Source of the DNA: JBKCUI01 sp052161625
GTDB lineage: Bacteria > Planctomycetota > Planctomycetia > Pirellulales > Pirellulaceae
DNA: 64,000 bases
Direction: 5' to 3' (one strand)
Assembly (NCBI GenBank): GCA_052161625.1
Contig: CP197412.1
The translations under genes were made by a program, and so were the position numbers. Shown one piece after another: positions 7,981 to 16,669 of the stretch. Below the pieces are notes generated by a model, which was not told the DNA's origin, made no database searches, and worked only from the letters and a program-made list of their open reading frames with translations. Numbering within the stretch: position 1 is the first letter of the stretch; every line of letters starts with the position of its first letter.

Positions 7981-8808
7981 GCTTCGGTTCAAGTTCGCGC
8001 TTCGTTCCATCGGTGGCTTGAACCTCTGGCGCAAAAGAACTGGAAAGCCGATGCACAAATCACTCCGGATGAACTGCAAACGCAGTTGGGCTGCGCCCGT
8101 TATCTTTCGGACTATATCCAAGGAGCAGCGATCTCCAATAACCGGATCGTCGAGGACAATGGGACGCATGTTACCATTCGGCAATGGGACTATCGAACGA
8201 ACAAACCGGTCGAGGAGACCATGGAGGGAGAGGAGTTCGTTCGCCGGTTCTTGCTCCATATCGTTCCAAGCAACGTGCATCGCGTGCGCTATGCAGGTCT
8301 CTTTCAAGGGAAAGGACGCAAGGAAACGCTTCAAAGAGTCCGCTTGCTCTTGGCCAAGCACAATTCAGATTCCGTAGGGAAGCGACATGCGTCGCTTCCC
8401 CCATCCGCGAGACTCCATGAGCTTGAACTTCCGAAGATCGATAATCGGCCCAAGTGCTTGCGGTGTGGTACGCCGGGGATGCGATTGGAAGGGTATCGCG
8501 ATCGCGTGGCGACTTGGGAGTTTATCCACCGGGTAGAGCATGCGATCGAACAATATTCGAAGGCACCTACCACGCTCGATCAATTGATCCGATCGAAAGC
8601 ACGACTTGAGAGCCTTGCTCCGAAGCAAGGGTTGCTTGCCAATTGGAAGCGAGCGCTGGCGGTAAAGGAGCTCCTGGAATGGACGGTTGTACAGTGTTGC
8701 AGCGATGACCTGTGTGATGGAGACGATCTGCAAACCGAAGAAGCGACCCTTCGCTTCGGGGCAACCTGCTGTTACGTCTCGGTAAATCTTCCATTACCGG
8801 AAATCTAG
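7981..8808 (+). pseudogene. IS91-family transposase, 5'-truncated
   Basis: The frame is open from 7957 and matches the C-terminal half of IS91/IS801-type transposases: FHRWLEPLAQKNW, then ARYLSDYIQGAAISNNRI, GEEFVRRFLLHIVPSNVHRVRYAG, and a terminal zinc-binding pair (CLRCGTPG). The N-terminal zinc finger and the part with the catalytic tyrosines are missing. The truncation point coincides with a heptamer array. It cannot be active alone. Confidence 0.8.
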
Positions 8809-9091
8809 TGATGAATGCTCTCGTTCAGAAACCATCACGTTCAAACTGCTCGCTACCTCACCAAATCGCATCTCTGTTGCATGCGAATCAAGGCGAGCTG
8901 TCTGAAGGTCCGTCGTTACCTGACCTGAAATGGACCAGACGAAGCACTCGGTGCATCCTCGTGCTCGCAAGCGGCTCTTTGGCCGCCATCTTGCGGCCCC
9001 TCGAGCGATAGACTCGGGGAATTACCCCCACAAAAAAACCATAGAGAAAATGCAGGGAAAACCAACTTCGGCAATCCCAGTGCCCCCGCAT
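8809..9091. other. Gene-poor stretch after IS91 remnant
   Basis: A 67-residue plus frame (8808-9011, GTG start overlapping the transposase stop) is open but unrecognised. It may be part of the IS91 right end. Nothing else is seen. Confidence 0.35.
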
Positions 9092-9135
9092 CGGCGGATC
9101 TGTTTAATGAGTTGGTTTAGTTCTTATTGGTGAAC
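9092..9135. repeat. 44-bp conserved boundary sequence, copy 2
   Basis: Matches 3634-3677 at 43 of 44 positions. Here it lies about 145 bases beyond the stop of the Clp-N-like partner gene, again at the downstream side of an RHS tip module. The bases between (9136-9279) show no gene. A 14-bp piece of it (TTCTTATTGGTGAA) also occurs at 27040-27053. Confidence 0.75.
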
Positions 9136-9279
9136 ATCCATCTGCACCGCAGCCATCTGTGTCAAGAAGTGTTCAACGTGCGATCTCAAATCTGATTCCA
9201 ACTGCTCTCGATCCCTCAGCTATTTCGTTCAGAAAATCACCTTGCTCGATGCAATCTAGTTTTTGCACAGGGCGCGGGT

Positions 9280-9741
9280 TCAATTGCAATTCAAGGATCG
9301 AATCCAATCAAGATCATCAGGGAAGTCGTCGATGTTCTTTCCTGATCGGCGATACAGTTCGGACACAAACATAACTGGCTCGATCCCAAGCCTTTCAATA
9401 CAAAAACTAAAGCTTTTTGTTCTCGAAAGTACGAAAAGCAGATGCTCGGGCAATGCCATTTCCAACACACCAGGAAGTTTACTAAAGTGCTGGATCGCGA
9501 GCTTCTCCATTTTCTCTGAGTATGGAATCGCAGGGTAGTAATTATTTGCAATTCCGCTCCTTAACATGTCTGGAGTCAACCCAAGCTTGGTACAAGTAAT
9601 TCCAATTACAGATTTTGGAATGGCTAATATCGCTAACGACACATCGGACTCAAGCAATACCGTACGATTGTCTAGCTTGCAATTGTCTGCGGCGATTTTA
9701 AAAACTTCGACCAACCGATCGGATCTGATAGATAAAGTCAC
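9280..9741 (-). CDS. Clp-N-like partner of RHS tip 2 (candidate immunity protein)
   Basis: 153 residues. Two halves each resemble a Clp N-terminal (R-domain) repeat: LLESDVSLAILAIPKSVIG with TKLGLTPDMLRSGI, and ALPEHLLFVLSRTKSFSF with ERLGIEPVMFVSEL. The pattern is 'xxEHLLxxLLx...LGxxPxxLxxxL'. No ATPase domain, signal peptide or membrane segment is present, so it should be cytoplasmic. GTG at 9741 is chosen because GGAGGAAG lies 6 bases upstream; the longer frame from 9825 overlaps the RHS gene and lacks such a site. It starts 17 bases after the RHS stop. Clp-N domains bind substrates of the Clp protease; a role as immunity or regulatory partner of the RHS tip is inference from position. Confidence 0.65.
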   Translation of the reverse strand: MTLSIRSDRLVEVFKIAADNCKLDNRTVLLESDVSLAILAIPKSVIGITCTKLGLTPDMLRSGIANNYYPAIPYSEKMEKLAIQHFSKLPGVLEMALPEHLLFVLSRTKSFSFCIERLGIEPVMFVSELYRRSGKNIDDFPDDLDWIRSLNCN

Positions 9742-9758
9742 CTGATACTTCCTCCAAA

Positions 9759-11246
9759 TTATGGTGAATCTGGTCCGTACAAATCCCAACAGTCTTGTTT
9801 GTCCTGTCTGAGCGCTTCGTCCCATAGGTCTTTATACAGTGGAGCCGCCTCCATCAATCTATCATAATCCTGCTCAGCTTGTTGCAAACAATAGTCATAC
9901 TGATCTGGATCCCATTCATCCGTAGGGCATTTCGGCTTAGATATTGGCAATGGAACTGGGACCGGAATCGGCCTGGGTTGTGCCGATGTTTGTATAGGCG
10001 GATGGTTCGATGGGAAGAAGTAGTAAGCAACTTGCGTCAATCCAGGTTCTAGCCAGTTTTGAGTACCGATAACAGGGGTGGCATAGATGCCGTATCCGAG
10101 AATGCCACCGGGCAGAACGGCAACACCAACTGTTGTGGCGAGCCCTCCACTAATGAGGACCGTTCCTCCTCCAGCAGCAGTACTTCCTCCCACGGCAGCT
10201 GCAGTTCCACCGCCCGTTGCCGCTGCTCCACCTGTAGAAACGATTCCGATTATTCCCGAACCTGTACCGACGCTACCTCCTATAGTTGTACCTCCCACAA
10301 GTGTTGATGTTCCTCCGGAAACTAGAACCGTTGTTGTGGATGTTCCGCCTGCTACGATGACGCCACCAACGCCAACAGCTCCCGCCGTAATTAGTTCACT
10401 TCCGTGAGGGTCTAAAACTACTAACGCATACCCTTGAAATTGTCGGTATAGGCCGAACGGGCTCCCAAAGTACCCAACTGGATCTCTCCCCATAAACCTA
10501 CCAGCGAGTCCACTCATCCACCTCGCACGGAAGTGATACAAGCCAAGCGTCGAATCCCATTCACGCCCCGTGTAGGTATAGCGATTATTAATCGCGGAAC
10601 TCGAGAGGACCGAGCCTGATCCATCGAGGATGGTTGGCTGGCCGTAGGCCGTATAGGCGTAGCGTTCCGCTACGGAGCCCGAAGAAGTGGTCACTGCCGT
10701 GATGCTGTACTGCTGGTTTCGGTGGTAGTAGTAAATCGTTCCGCTGGTTCCAGCCGCCTTGCGCACCACCGGTTCATCGATGTAGCTAGCGCACACATAG
10801 CGATGCGTTGGCGAGCTAGGAGCATCCCCGTATCCGTAATCGGCGATCGTCTGCTGGTCATGCTGCACATAGACGAAGGAGCCGGAGGTTCCTTGTCGTG
10901 CAACGCGTCTTCCCAGTGCATCGTACTGGAACGTGACATCGTTCGAGCCGTTGTTGTCCACATCGGCGCTCTTGAGCTTGTTGTCGAAGTCATACGACAG
11001 GCGTGAGGTTTGAGGGGTGAGGGTTGAGGATAAAACCGCAGGGGAACAATCAGGACATAGGTGGCGCAGATGGGTCAGGAAGTGGGTGCGGTTTTGCGCT
11101 GTGCCATTGGTGGTGATGCTGTTCCAGTCACCCACACTGGTAAGACTCCATGACTGAGTAAACGTTCCGCTAGCACGGGCGAAGCCGGTGAGACGGTCTT
11201 CGTCGTCGTAACTGGTGCCTGCTGAAGTAAACCCGTAATTGCTCAT
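9759..11246 (-). CDS. RHS core protein with tip 2 (glycine-rich hydrophobic tip)
   Basis: 495 residues. The first 245 or so are the same RHS trunk and core as the copy at 4216-5787, ending at AGRFMGRDPVGY. The tip then differs entirely. A long Gly/Ala/Val/Thr-rich stretch (about residues 275-390) with glycine-zipper-like patterns could insert in membranes. A Pro-rich linker follows, and then an acidic C-terminal domain with paired cysteines (KPKCPTDEWDPDQYDYC) ending in DLYGPDSP. No export signal is present. Such hydrophobic glycine-rich segments are known in polymorphic toxins as pre-toxin or pore-like regions; a toxic activity here is inference. Ten bases upstream of the ATG is a heptamer array. 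Confidence 0.7.
   Translation of the reverse strand: MSNYGFTSAGTSYDDEDRLTGFARASGTFTQSWSLTSVGDWNSITTNGTAQNRTHFLTHLRHLCPDCSPAVLSSTLTPQTSRLSYDFDNKLKSADVDNNGSNDVTFQYDALGRRVARQGTSGSFVYVQHDQQTIADYGYGDAPSSPTHRYVCASYIDEPVVRKAAGTSGTIYYYHRNQQYSITAVTTSSGSVAERYAYTAYGQPTILDGSGSVLSSSAINNRYTYTGREWDSTLGLYHFRARWMSGLAGRFMGRDPVGYFGSPFGLYRQFQGYALVVLDPHGSELITAGAVGVGGVIVAGGTSTTTVLVSGGTSTLVGGTTIGGSVGTGSGIIGIVSTGGAAATGGGTAAAVGGSTAAGGGTVLISGGLATTVGVAVLPGGILGYGIYATPVIGTQNWLEPGLTQVAYYFFPSNHPPIQTSAQPRPIPVPVPLPISKPKCPTDEWDPDQYDYCLQQAEQDYDRLMEAAPLYKDLWDEALRQDKQDCWDLYGPDSP
11002..11029 (+). repeat. Heptamer array, 4 units, inside RHS copy B
   Basis: CGTGAGG, TTTGAGG, GGTGAGG, GTTGAGG, then ATAAAA. It occupies the same place as the array at 5534-5561 with the same number of units, yet the units follow a different sub-consensus (NNTGAGG rather than CNGGAGG). 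Confidence 0.75.
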
Positions 11247-11256
11247 GGGGAGAAGA

Positions 11257-11284
11257 CTTTAGACTTTGGGCTTTAGGCTTTAGG
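11257..11284 (+). repeat. Heptamer array, 4 units, upstream of RHS copy B start
   Basis: CTTTAGA, CTTTGGG, CTTTAGG, CTTTAGG, preceded by GGGGAG-AAGA and followed by AAGAAA. It separates the YD-repeat trunk pseudogene from the downstream RHS core and is part of a roughly 90-bp non-coding insert. Confidence 0.75.
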
Positions 11285-11334
11285 AAGAAAGGTGGAATTT
11301 TACCCGAACGTTAGCTCGCCGTGGGGGAGATTTC

Positions 11335-13052
11335 TCACGGGTAGGTTTCGTTGTGCGAATCGGTGATCGTTCCTGTGGGGCTATTGGCAGCCGTTCGGTA
11401 ATCCTTGGTCGTCATTCTCCCGGCCAGGTCAAACGTGTAGGTGACCGTATCGCCCAATTGGTCCTGTTTGCGTTTAACGCGCCCTGCGTTGCCATAGACG
11501 AACGTGACGGTCCCGTTGCCCTTTGGCCAGGGGAGGTGCCTGACGTGTGATCTGGGTAGGTTTCTGTGAGTTTGGAGCCCCGAGAGTCATACGTGTAACT
11601 GGTCGTTTGGCTCTCGGCGTCGGTCAGGGAGGCTAATTGTCCCAAGGCGGTGTAGGTGAACGACGTGACTGCGCTAATCCGATCGGTGGTCGACTTCCTG
11701 CGCCCTCGCGCATCAAAGGTGGTGTAAGTGTGCTTGTTCTTGGCATCGGTTTGCTTGATCGCGTTTCCAGCTTTGTCATATTCGGTCTTGGTAACCGCGC
11801 TATTGGTATCGGTTCGTTGGGTATTGCGCCCCAGGGCATCGTAGAGCATGTCCGCTCCCACATTGTTGGGATCGCGAACCGACAGTTGGTTTCCGGCGGC
11901 ATCGAAGGTCATGGTCGTAACCTTGCCAAGCTGGTCAATGCTGCGCAAGGTGCGCCCTGCCGCATCGGTCCAACTGGCCGTCGTGTTCCCTTGGGGATCC
12001 ACCGACTTGGTGACTAAGACCGTTCCGTACCCGGACAAGGAAGTGTTCGCGTCGTAGACCGTGCAATTCCAGGTTGCGAGTGTATTGAGGGCTGTTGAGC
12101 CGGATCCACGGTAATTATTGAGCTTGCCGCTCATGACCGAGCGCCCTGCGGCATCGGAGATGGTAAAGCTGATCTCGTCTTCTGGGCTAATGACAACGGT
12201 TGCTTTCCCAGGAGCGGTGGAACTGAAGGTCACATTGGCACCTCCGTTGGCTTCGGTGGAAGCCAACTTGGAGATCGCGTTCGAAAGGGAGACGTTAAAC
12301 GTTCCAGAACCTCCGGTTCCCAGCTTCGAGACCGAGACTCCGGTGGAGTTATCCAATCCAACCCCATCAGCCAAGTTGTCGTCGTACAGATACTGTGTCG
12401 TGAGTCCATCGGAGAGCGAGACCCCTCCAATCCCTGCAATGGGTGGATTGGCAGGATCGACGGTCCCTCGTGCCGAGAGCCAAGTCGTCTGGTAAATCAC
12501 GCGCCCTCGCCCGTCGAACTTGGTCGTCGACTCCGAAAGGGTCTTTGCATCGGTGGGATTCGAGAACGATCCCACATGGGTCGACACATCCGATACTTGG
12601 ATCGTGTGGACTGTGCGGCCGTTGGAGTCGGTATTTACAATCGTTCCGTGTCCGAGTGGATCGGCGTTGGCCGTCTTCTTCTCGCAGCAGGAGTCTTCGT
12701 AGCGCGTCCAGACGTTGCCGCCAAAGTCAGTGCGAGTCGCTTGATGACCTCCGAGATCATAAGTAAACGATTCGGTGGCTGCGATGGAGGAACCTGTTGC
12801 ATCGGTGTGGCTGGCTACCAAGCCTCGGCCATTGTAGGTCCAAGTCTCTTTGGCCTTCTGGTAGCCTTCGGTATCCGTGGAATCGAAGTAACGAGGGTGG
12901 CGAACTTCGGTAACGTTCCCGGCTAGATCATAGAAGGTGTCCGTTCTGGCTTCGATCGATGTGCCGTAAGCGGCTTTCTTCGTGGTCTCACGCCCTTGGC
13001 CGTCGTACTCATAGCGTGTCTCGGTGCCGCGGCCGTCGATGACTTGCGTCAA
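11335..13052 (-). pseudogene. RHS YD-repeat trunk, 5'-truncated and frameshifted
   Basis: About 570 residues of YD repeats (YEYDGQGRETTKK, YDALGRNTQRTD, YTFDLAGRMTTKD). The 5' end is cut: a stop sits nine bases before the TTG at 13052, and the codons just before it still read as repeat sequence. The frame breaks at about 11520, in a CCCTTTGG run. In the uninterrupted frame the protein ends in PSRSSMA...WPGE at 11412; shifting the frame restores repeat sequence (VYGNAGRVKRKQ) down to a stop at 11335. Only the roughly 90-bp heptamer insert then separates it from the RHS core at 11246. It looks like the former N-terminal part of the RHS protein whose C-terminal part is the 9759-11246 gene. Confidence 0.8.
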
Positions 13053-13312
13053 GCGACCTTTGGCAGGTCATTGATTGCCGGTTAAAGTAGGATGTCTCTA
13101 GATGAGCGTCGCAGGACCGAGCTAGCAACAGACTGCAAAATACCGAACCACCGCGCCCATACCGTATTTGAATGATTCTACTTGCCAGTTTTACCACAGC
13201 TTTGGTACAGTGGATTGACAAGAATCGCAGGGTTTTTCTGTTTCTTCGCATATCCGCGAATCTGATCTTCTGACCTTGTCGCCCTCACCTACCTATATCG
13301 ATCCTCCGGGCA

Positions 13313-14890
13313 ATGCGTTTCACATCCGTTTCTTATCGACTGAAAGCCTGGTTGTTGATCGGGGGATGTTTCGCTGGCTGCGAGGCACCTCAGGACATTG
13401 GCACCACTCCCCCACCGGCCCACGATTCGGCCACCGCCGGCCGGCGAGCTCCTCTGGACGAAGCGACCGTCGCAAAGATTGAGCAATTTTGCGGCGATTG
13501 CCATCCTCTCCCGATCCCATCCACCTTTCCACGAGAAAACTGGGCCGCAGAAGTCCGTCAGGGATTCAAGTTCTACATCGAATCGAAACGAACCGATTTG
13601 CCGGAGCCAACCCAGCGAGACGTCATTCGCTATTACGAGGAACAAGCTCCTGAGGTGGTGGTTGTTCCGCGCGCCGATGCGATGAAGGAGACACCGAGTC
13701 CGGTTCGGTTCCTCCCCAGTGAACCGCTTGCCATTGCGGAAGTCGCCCCGGCCACAGCGCACCTTGTCTGGCAATCGGCAGAGGGGAGCCTCCTTTTTAC
13801 GGATATGTACTCCGGCACTCTCAAAAGCTGGACTCCCAACTCTCTATCCCTATCCGCGACGTCAGCGAGGGACACCATCCGCACGATCGCCGAGGGGAGG
13901 AACTTCTGCCGCGTCGTCCCCTTCGATTGGGATGGAGATGGTCACATGGACTACATCGTCGGGGAGATGGGTAGCTTCCGCGTGGGTGACCATGAGAACG
14001 GTCGCGTTTCGATCCATTTTGGAGGCGACGACCCCCAGTCCATAGTGATCGCAGAGGGCCTCGGTCGAACTGTCGAAGCCAAACCCTATGATTACGATCA
14101 AGATGGAGATCTCGACCTCCTCGTCATCGACTTCGGCTGGCGCGAATCCGGGTCGTTCAAGCTGCTGCGGAATGAAGGTGGAGAGAAACGCTCACCTCGT
14201 TGGAAACGGGAGGTGATCGATGATCGGCACGGTGCTTTAGGTGTGGAATTCGCCGATCTCGATCGGGATGGTAAAATGGATTTCGTCGTCGCCTTTGCAC
14301 AAGAATACGAGACCGTCGAAGCGTTTTTGCAACGGGAGAATGGCACCTACGAGAAGCAGTTGATCCTGCAACTGCCCGATCCTTCGTACAATTCCAGCGC
14401 CTTTCAATTGGTCGATCTCGATCAAGACGGACGGATCGATGTCGTGCACACCTGCGGCGATGTCATGGATTCCTTGCTCCCTAAACCCTACCACGGATTG
14501 CGATGGGTCAAGAATCTAGGGGATGGAAAATGGGAGAATCGCGAGTTGGGATTGCTCGTCGGCGCACTTCAATCCGCGGTGGCGGATTTCGACGGGGATG
14601 GGGATCTCGATATTGCATGCGTGGGGCTCTTTCCCCATGGTGGTAGTTCGGGGCCAGGTGCCTTTGATTCGATTTGTTGGTGGGAACAGAAAACATCAGG
14701 CGAGTTCCAAAGGCATAGCGTAGAACGCGATCATTGTTCCCACGCGTCATGCGTTGCCGCCGATGTTGACGGAGACTCCCGCATCGATCTCGTGGTCGGT
14801 GAGTGGTTGGATGACAAGCAAAAAGGGGCCTTTCGGGTCTTCCGAAACCTTCCTGCGACAACCCCCGTATCATCTGCTCTGGAAAACTAG
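13313..14890 (+). CDS. Heme-binding VCBS/FG-GAP lipoprotein
   Basis: 525 residues. A lipoprotein signal ends at Cys19 or Cys23 (LIGGCFAGC). A single c-type heme site, Cys60-x-x-Cys63-His64 (FCGDCHP), follows. Then comes a beta-propeller-like region with at least six calcium-binding loops of the VCBS/FG-GAP type: DWDGDGHMD, DYDQDGDLD, DLDRDGKMD, DLDQDGRID, DFDGDGDLD and DVDGDSRID. It should be anchored outside the cytoplasmic membrane. The heme-plus-propeller combination suggests an electron-transfer or sensing role. It stands alone next to the RHS region and marks the start of the ordinary gene set. Confidence 0.8.
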   Translation: MRFTSVSYRLKAWLLIGGCFAGCEAPQDIGTTPPPAHDSATAGRRAPLDEATVAKIEQFCGDCHPLPIPSTFPRENWAAEVRQGFKFYIESKRTDLPEPTQRDVIRYYEEQAPEVVVVPRADAMKETPSPVRFLPSEPLAIAEVAPATAHLVWQSAEGSLLFTDMYSGTLKSWTPNSLSLSATSARDTIRTIAEGRNFCRVVPFDWDGDGHMDYIVGEMGSFRVGDHENGRVSIHFGGDDPQSIVIAEGLGRTVEAKPYDYDQDGDLDLLVIDFGWRESGSFKLLRNEGGEKRSPRWKREVIDDRHGALGVEFADLDRDGKMDFVVAFAQEYETVEAFLQRENGTYEKQLILQLPDPSYNSSAFQLVDLDQDGRIDVVHTCGDVMDSLLPKPYHGLRWVKNLGDGKWENRELGLLVGALQSAVADFDGDGDLDIACVGLFPHGGSSGPGAFDSICWWEQKTSGEFQRHSVERDHCSHASCVAADVDGDSRIDLVVGEWLDDKQKGAFRVFRNLPATTPVSSALEN

Positions 14891-14915
14891 TTAAGACAAA
14901 CGTGGGGTAAGAACA

Positions 14916-15209
14916 TTGGCAGCATACATTTTGGTGAGAGTCGAATTGACCGATCCGGAGCAGTACAAAAAGTACACACAAGAAACGCCGGCGGTGATTG
15001 CGCAATATGGCGGCAAGTTCATTGTCCGGGGGGGGCCGATTGAAAACATGGAAGGCCCCGAGGAGACGGCTAGGATCGTCATCCTCGAGTTCCCGACCAT
15101 GGACGACGCGAAGCGATTTTACCACTCCGAGGAGTATCAACGCGTTCGGCTGCTTCGCGAGGGTGCCGCGCAGGTGCAACTTTTTGCCATCGAAGGGTAC
15201 GGGGCATAA
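14916..15209 (+). CDS. DUF1330 family protein
   Basis: 97 residues of the small dimeric alpha-beta barrel type: AYILVRVELTDPEQYKKYT, YGGKFIVRGGPIENMEG, ARIVILEFPTMDDAKRFYHSEEYQ. These match the DUF1330 pattern end to end. The start is TTG; no ATG is available in the first part. Function of the family is not established. It follows the lipoprotein gene by 25 bases and could share its transcript. Confidence 0.85.
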   Translation: MAAYILVRVELTDPEQYKKYTQETPAVIAQYGGKFIVRGGPIENMEGPEETARIVILEFPTMDDAKRFYHSEEYQRVRLLREGAAQVQLFAIEGYGA

Positions 15210-15362
15210 GCCTTTCCTCGAGGCAATTGCCGTTCTCTGATCTTTCCGACACCAGGGCAAGCGAATCACTTCACCGATGGAGCACTTGGTCTAGATTCCA
15301 ATGCCCGGATCCGCTACTTGAGTAATTCTTGCCAGAAAGGCGGAAATTCAAGCGGTGGTCCC

Positions 15363-16325
15363 ATGCTAGCAAATCCATACACTCCGACAGTCTCCCGAAT
15401 CCGTTCGTGGGGCATTCGTTCGTTTGAATTCGCCTATTCATTGATTCTGGTCATCGTTGCAAGCTGGGTCTTGGGATCTGCATCCAACGCGATCGGTCAG
15501 ACGAGCACAGACGATTTTCTGTCGCGAGCGCAACAAATCCGTGACAGTGCACCGGTAAGGAAAGCCACGGCGGAGAACGAGCGGGCAACGGATCCCGGAA
15601 GCGGTTTGGAGCAATTGGTCGATCGGGTCGGGGGAGGACCGGCAGAGTGGATCAGCCCCCGAGGGCTTTCGAGTTCCCTGCAAATCCTTTTATTGCTGAC
15701 CGTTCTTAGCCTTGCTCCAGCGATCCTGTTGATGACGACATGCTATGTTCGCATTATCGTGGTCTTTGGTTTGTTGAAGCAGGCTCTCGGAGCCCAGCAG
15801 TTGCCGCCGAGTCAAGTCATCACGTCCATCTCCCTTTTCATCACTCTTTTCGTGATGAGCCCGGTTTGGAATCGCGTGTACGAGGATGCCATCGAGCCTT
15901 ACACAACGGAAGGTTCACGCATGACTGCCACCGAAGCTTGGGACAAGGGAGTGGAGCCCATTCGGGAGTTCATGATCCGGCAGATCGATTTGGCGGACAA
16001 CCATGACGACGTCCATTTGTTTTACAGCCGGTATGCACCGGGCAGCCAAGGCCCAACGAGCTTTGACGACGTTCCACTCCAAGTCCTGTTACCAGCCTAC
16101 ATGCTCAGCGAGCTCAAGACCGCTTTTTTGATGGGATTTAAGATCTATCTCCCCTTCTTGATCCTCGACATTGTGATTGCATCGGTAACGGTTTCGATGG
16201 GGATGATGATGCTCCCTCCAGCTTTGATCTCGACTCCGTTCAAGCTCTTGCTTTTTGTCTTAGTCGATGGCTGGCGACTGGTCGTTTCGATGTTGCTCGA
16301 CAGTTTCGGAACCTTGGCGTCTTGA
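15363..16325 (+). CDS. fliP: Flagellar type III export protein FliP
   Basis: 320 residues. A signal sequence at the N-terminus is followed by a linker and the FliP membrane domain: SLAPAILLMTTCYVRIIVVFGLLKQALG, LFITLFVMSPVWNRVYEDAI, and PAYMLSELKTAFLMGFKIYLPFLILDIVIASV with SMGMMMLPP. FliP forms the export gate with FliQ and FliR in the flagellar basal body. A TTG at 15318 would add 15 residues; the ATG at 15363 is preferred because the hydrophobic signal then sits at the usual place. It is the first gene of a fliP-fliQ-fliR-flhB run. Confidence 0.93.
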   Translation: MLANPYTPTVSRIRSWGIRSFEFAYSLILVIVASWVLGSASNAIGQTSTDDFLSRAQQIRDSAPVRKATAENERATDPGSGLEQLVDRVGGGPAEWISPRGLSSSLQILLLLTVLSLAPAILLMTTCYVRIIVVFGLLKQALGAQQLPPSQVITSISLFITLFVMSPVWNRVYEDAIEPYTTEGSRMTATEAWDKGVEPIREFMIRQIDLADNHDDVHLFYSRYAPGSQGPTSFDDVPLQVLLPAYMLSELKTAFLMGFKIYLPFLILDIVIASVTVSMGMMMLPPALISTPFKLLLFVLVDGWRLVVSMLLDSFGTLAS

Positions 16326-16375
16326 CCGGTTCATTCTTCTTTCAACTCAACAATTCCAATTCAACAAGGTGACAC

Positions 16376-16651
16376 ATGACTTCAAGCGAAGCGGTGGATT
16401 TGGTCCGCGAAGCGATATTGATGTCGCTGATCCTCGGAACTCCGTTGCTCGTTATCGGAATGGTCGTCGGGTTGGCGATTGGACTGATCCAAGCGTTGAC
16501 GCAGATTCAAGACCAGACGGTGAGCACGGTTCCTAAGCTAGTCGCGATGACGCTGGGGATTGTCGTATGTCTCCCGTGGCTGGCCGACCGGATGATCGAT
16601 TATTCTCGCGATTTGTTTCATGAGATCCCGCTCCACGTCTCGAAGCGTTAA
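16376..16651 (+). CDS. fliQ: Flagellar type III export protein FliQ
   Basis: 91 residues with two membrane segments and the FliQ pattern (TPLLVIGMVVGLAIGLIQALTQIQDQT; SFTPK-like segment read here as STVPKLVAMTLG). An AAGGTG ribosome-binding site precedes the ATG. It is a subunit of the export gate with FliP and FliR. Confidence 0.93.
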   Translation: MTSSEAVDLVREAILMSLILGTPLLVIGMVVGLAIGLIQALTQIQDQTVSTVPKLVAMTLGIVVCLPWLADRMIDYSRDLFHEIPLHVSKR

Positions 16652-16669
16652 TGCTAGAGCGTTGCCACC

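Larger units (their letters stand above)
10480..11333 (-). repeat. Long direct repeat: RHS core copy B
   Basis: Counterpart of 5012-5883. Base identity is high apart from the array at 11002-11029 and about 50 bases beside it. Confidence 0.85.

Noticed and set aside
8808..9011. 67-residue frame overlapping the IS91 stop
   Set aside because: GTG start, no motif, no family; probably part of the insertion sequence end rather than a gene.
10059..10407. Plus-strand frames rich in Pro and Val opposite RHS tip 2
   Set aside because: They are antisense shadows of the Gly/Ala/Val-rich tip coding sequence.
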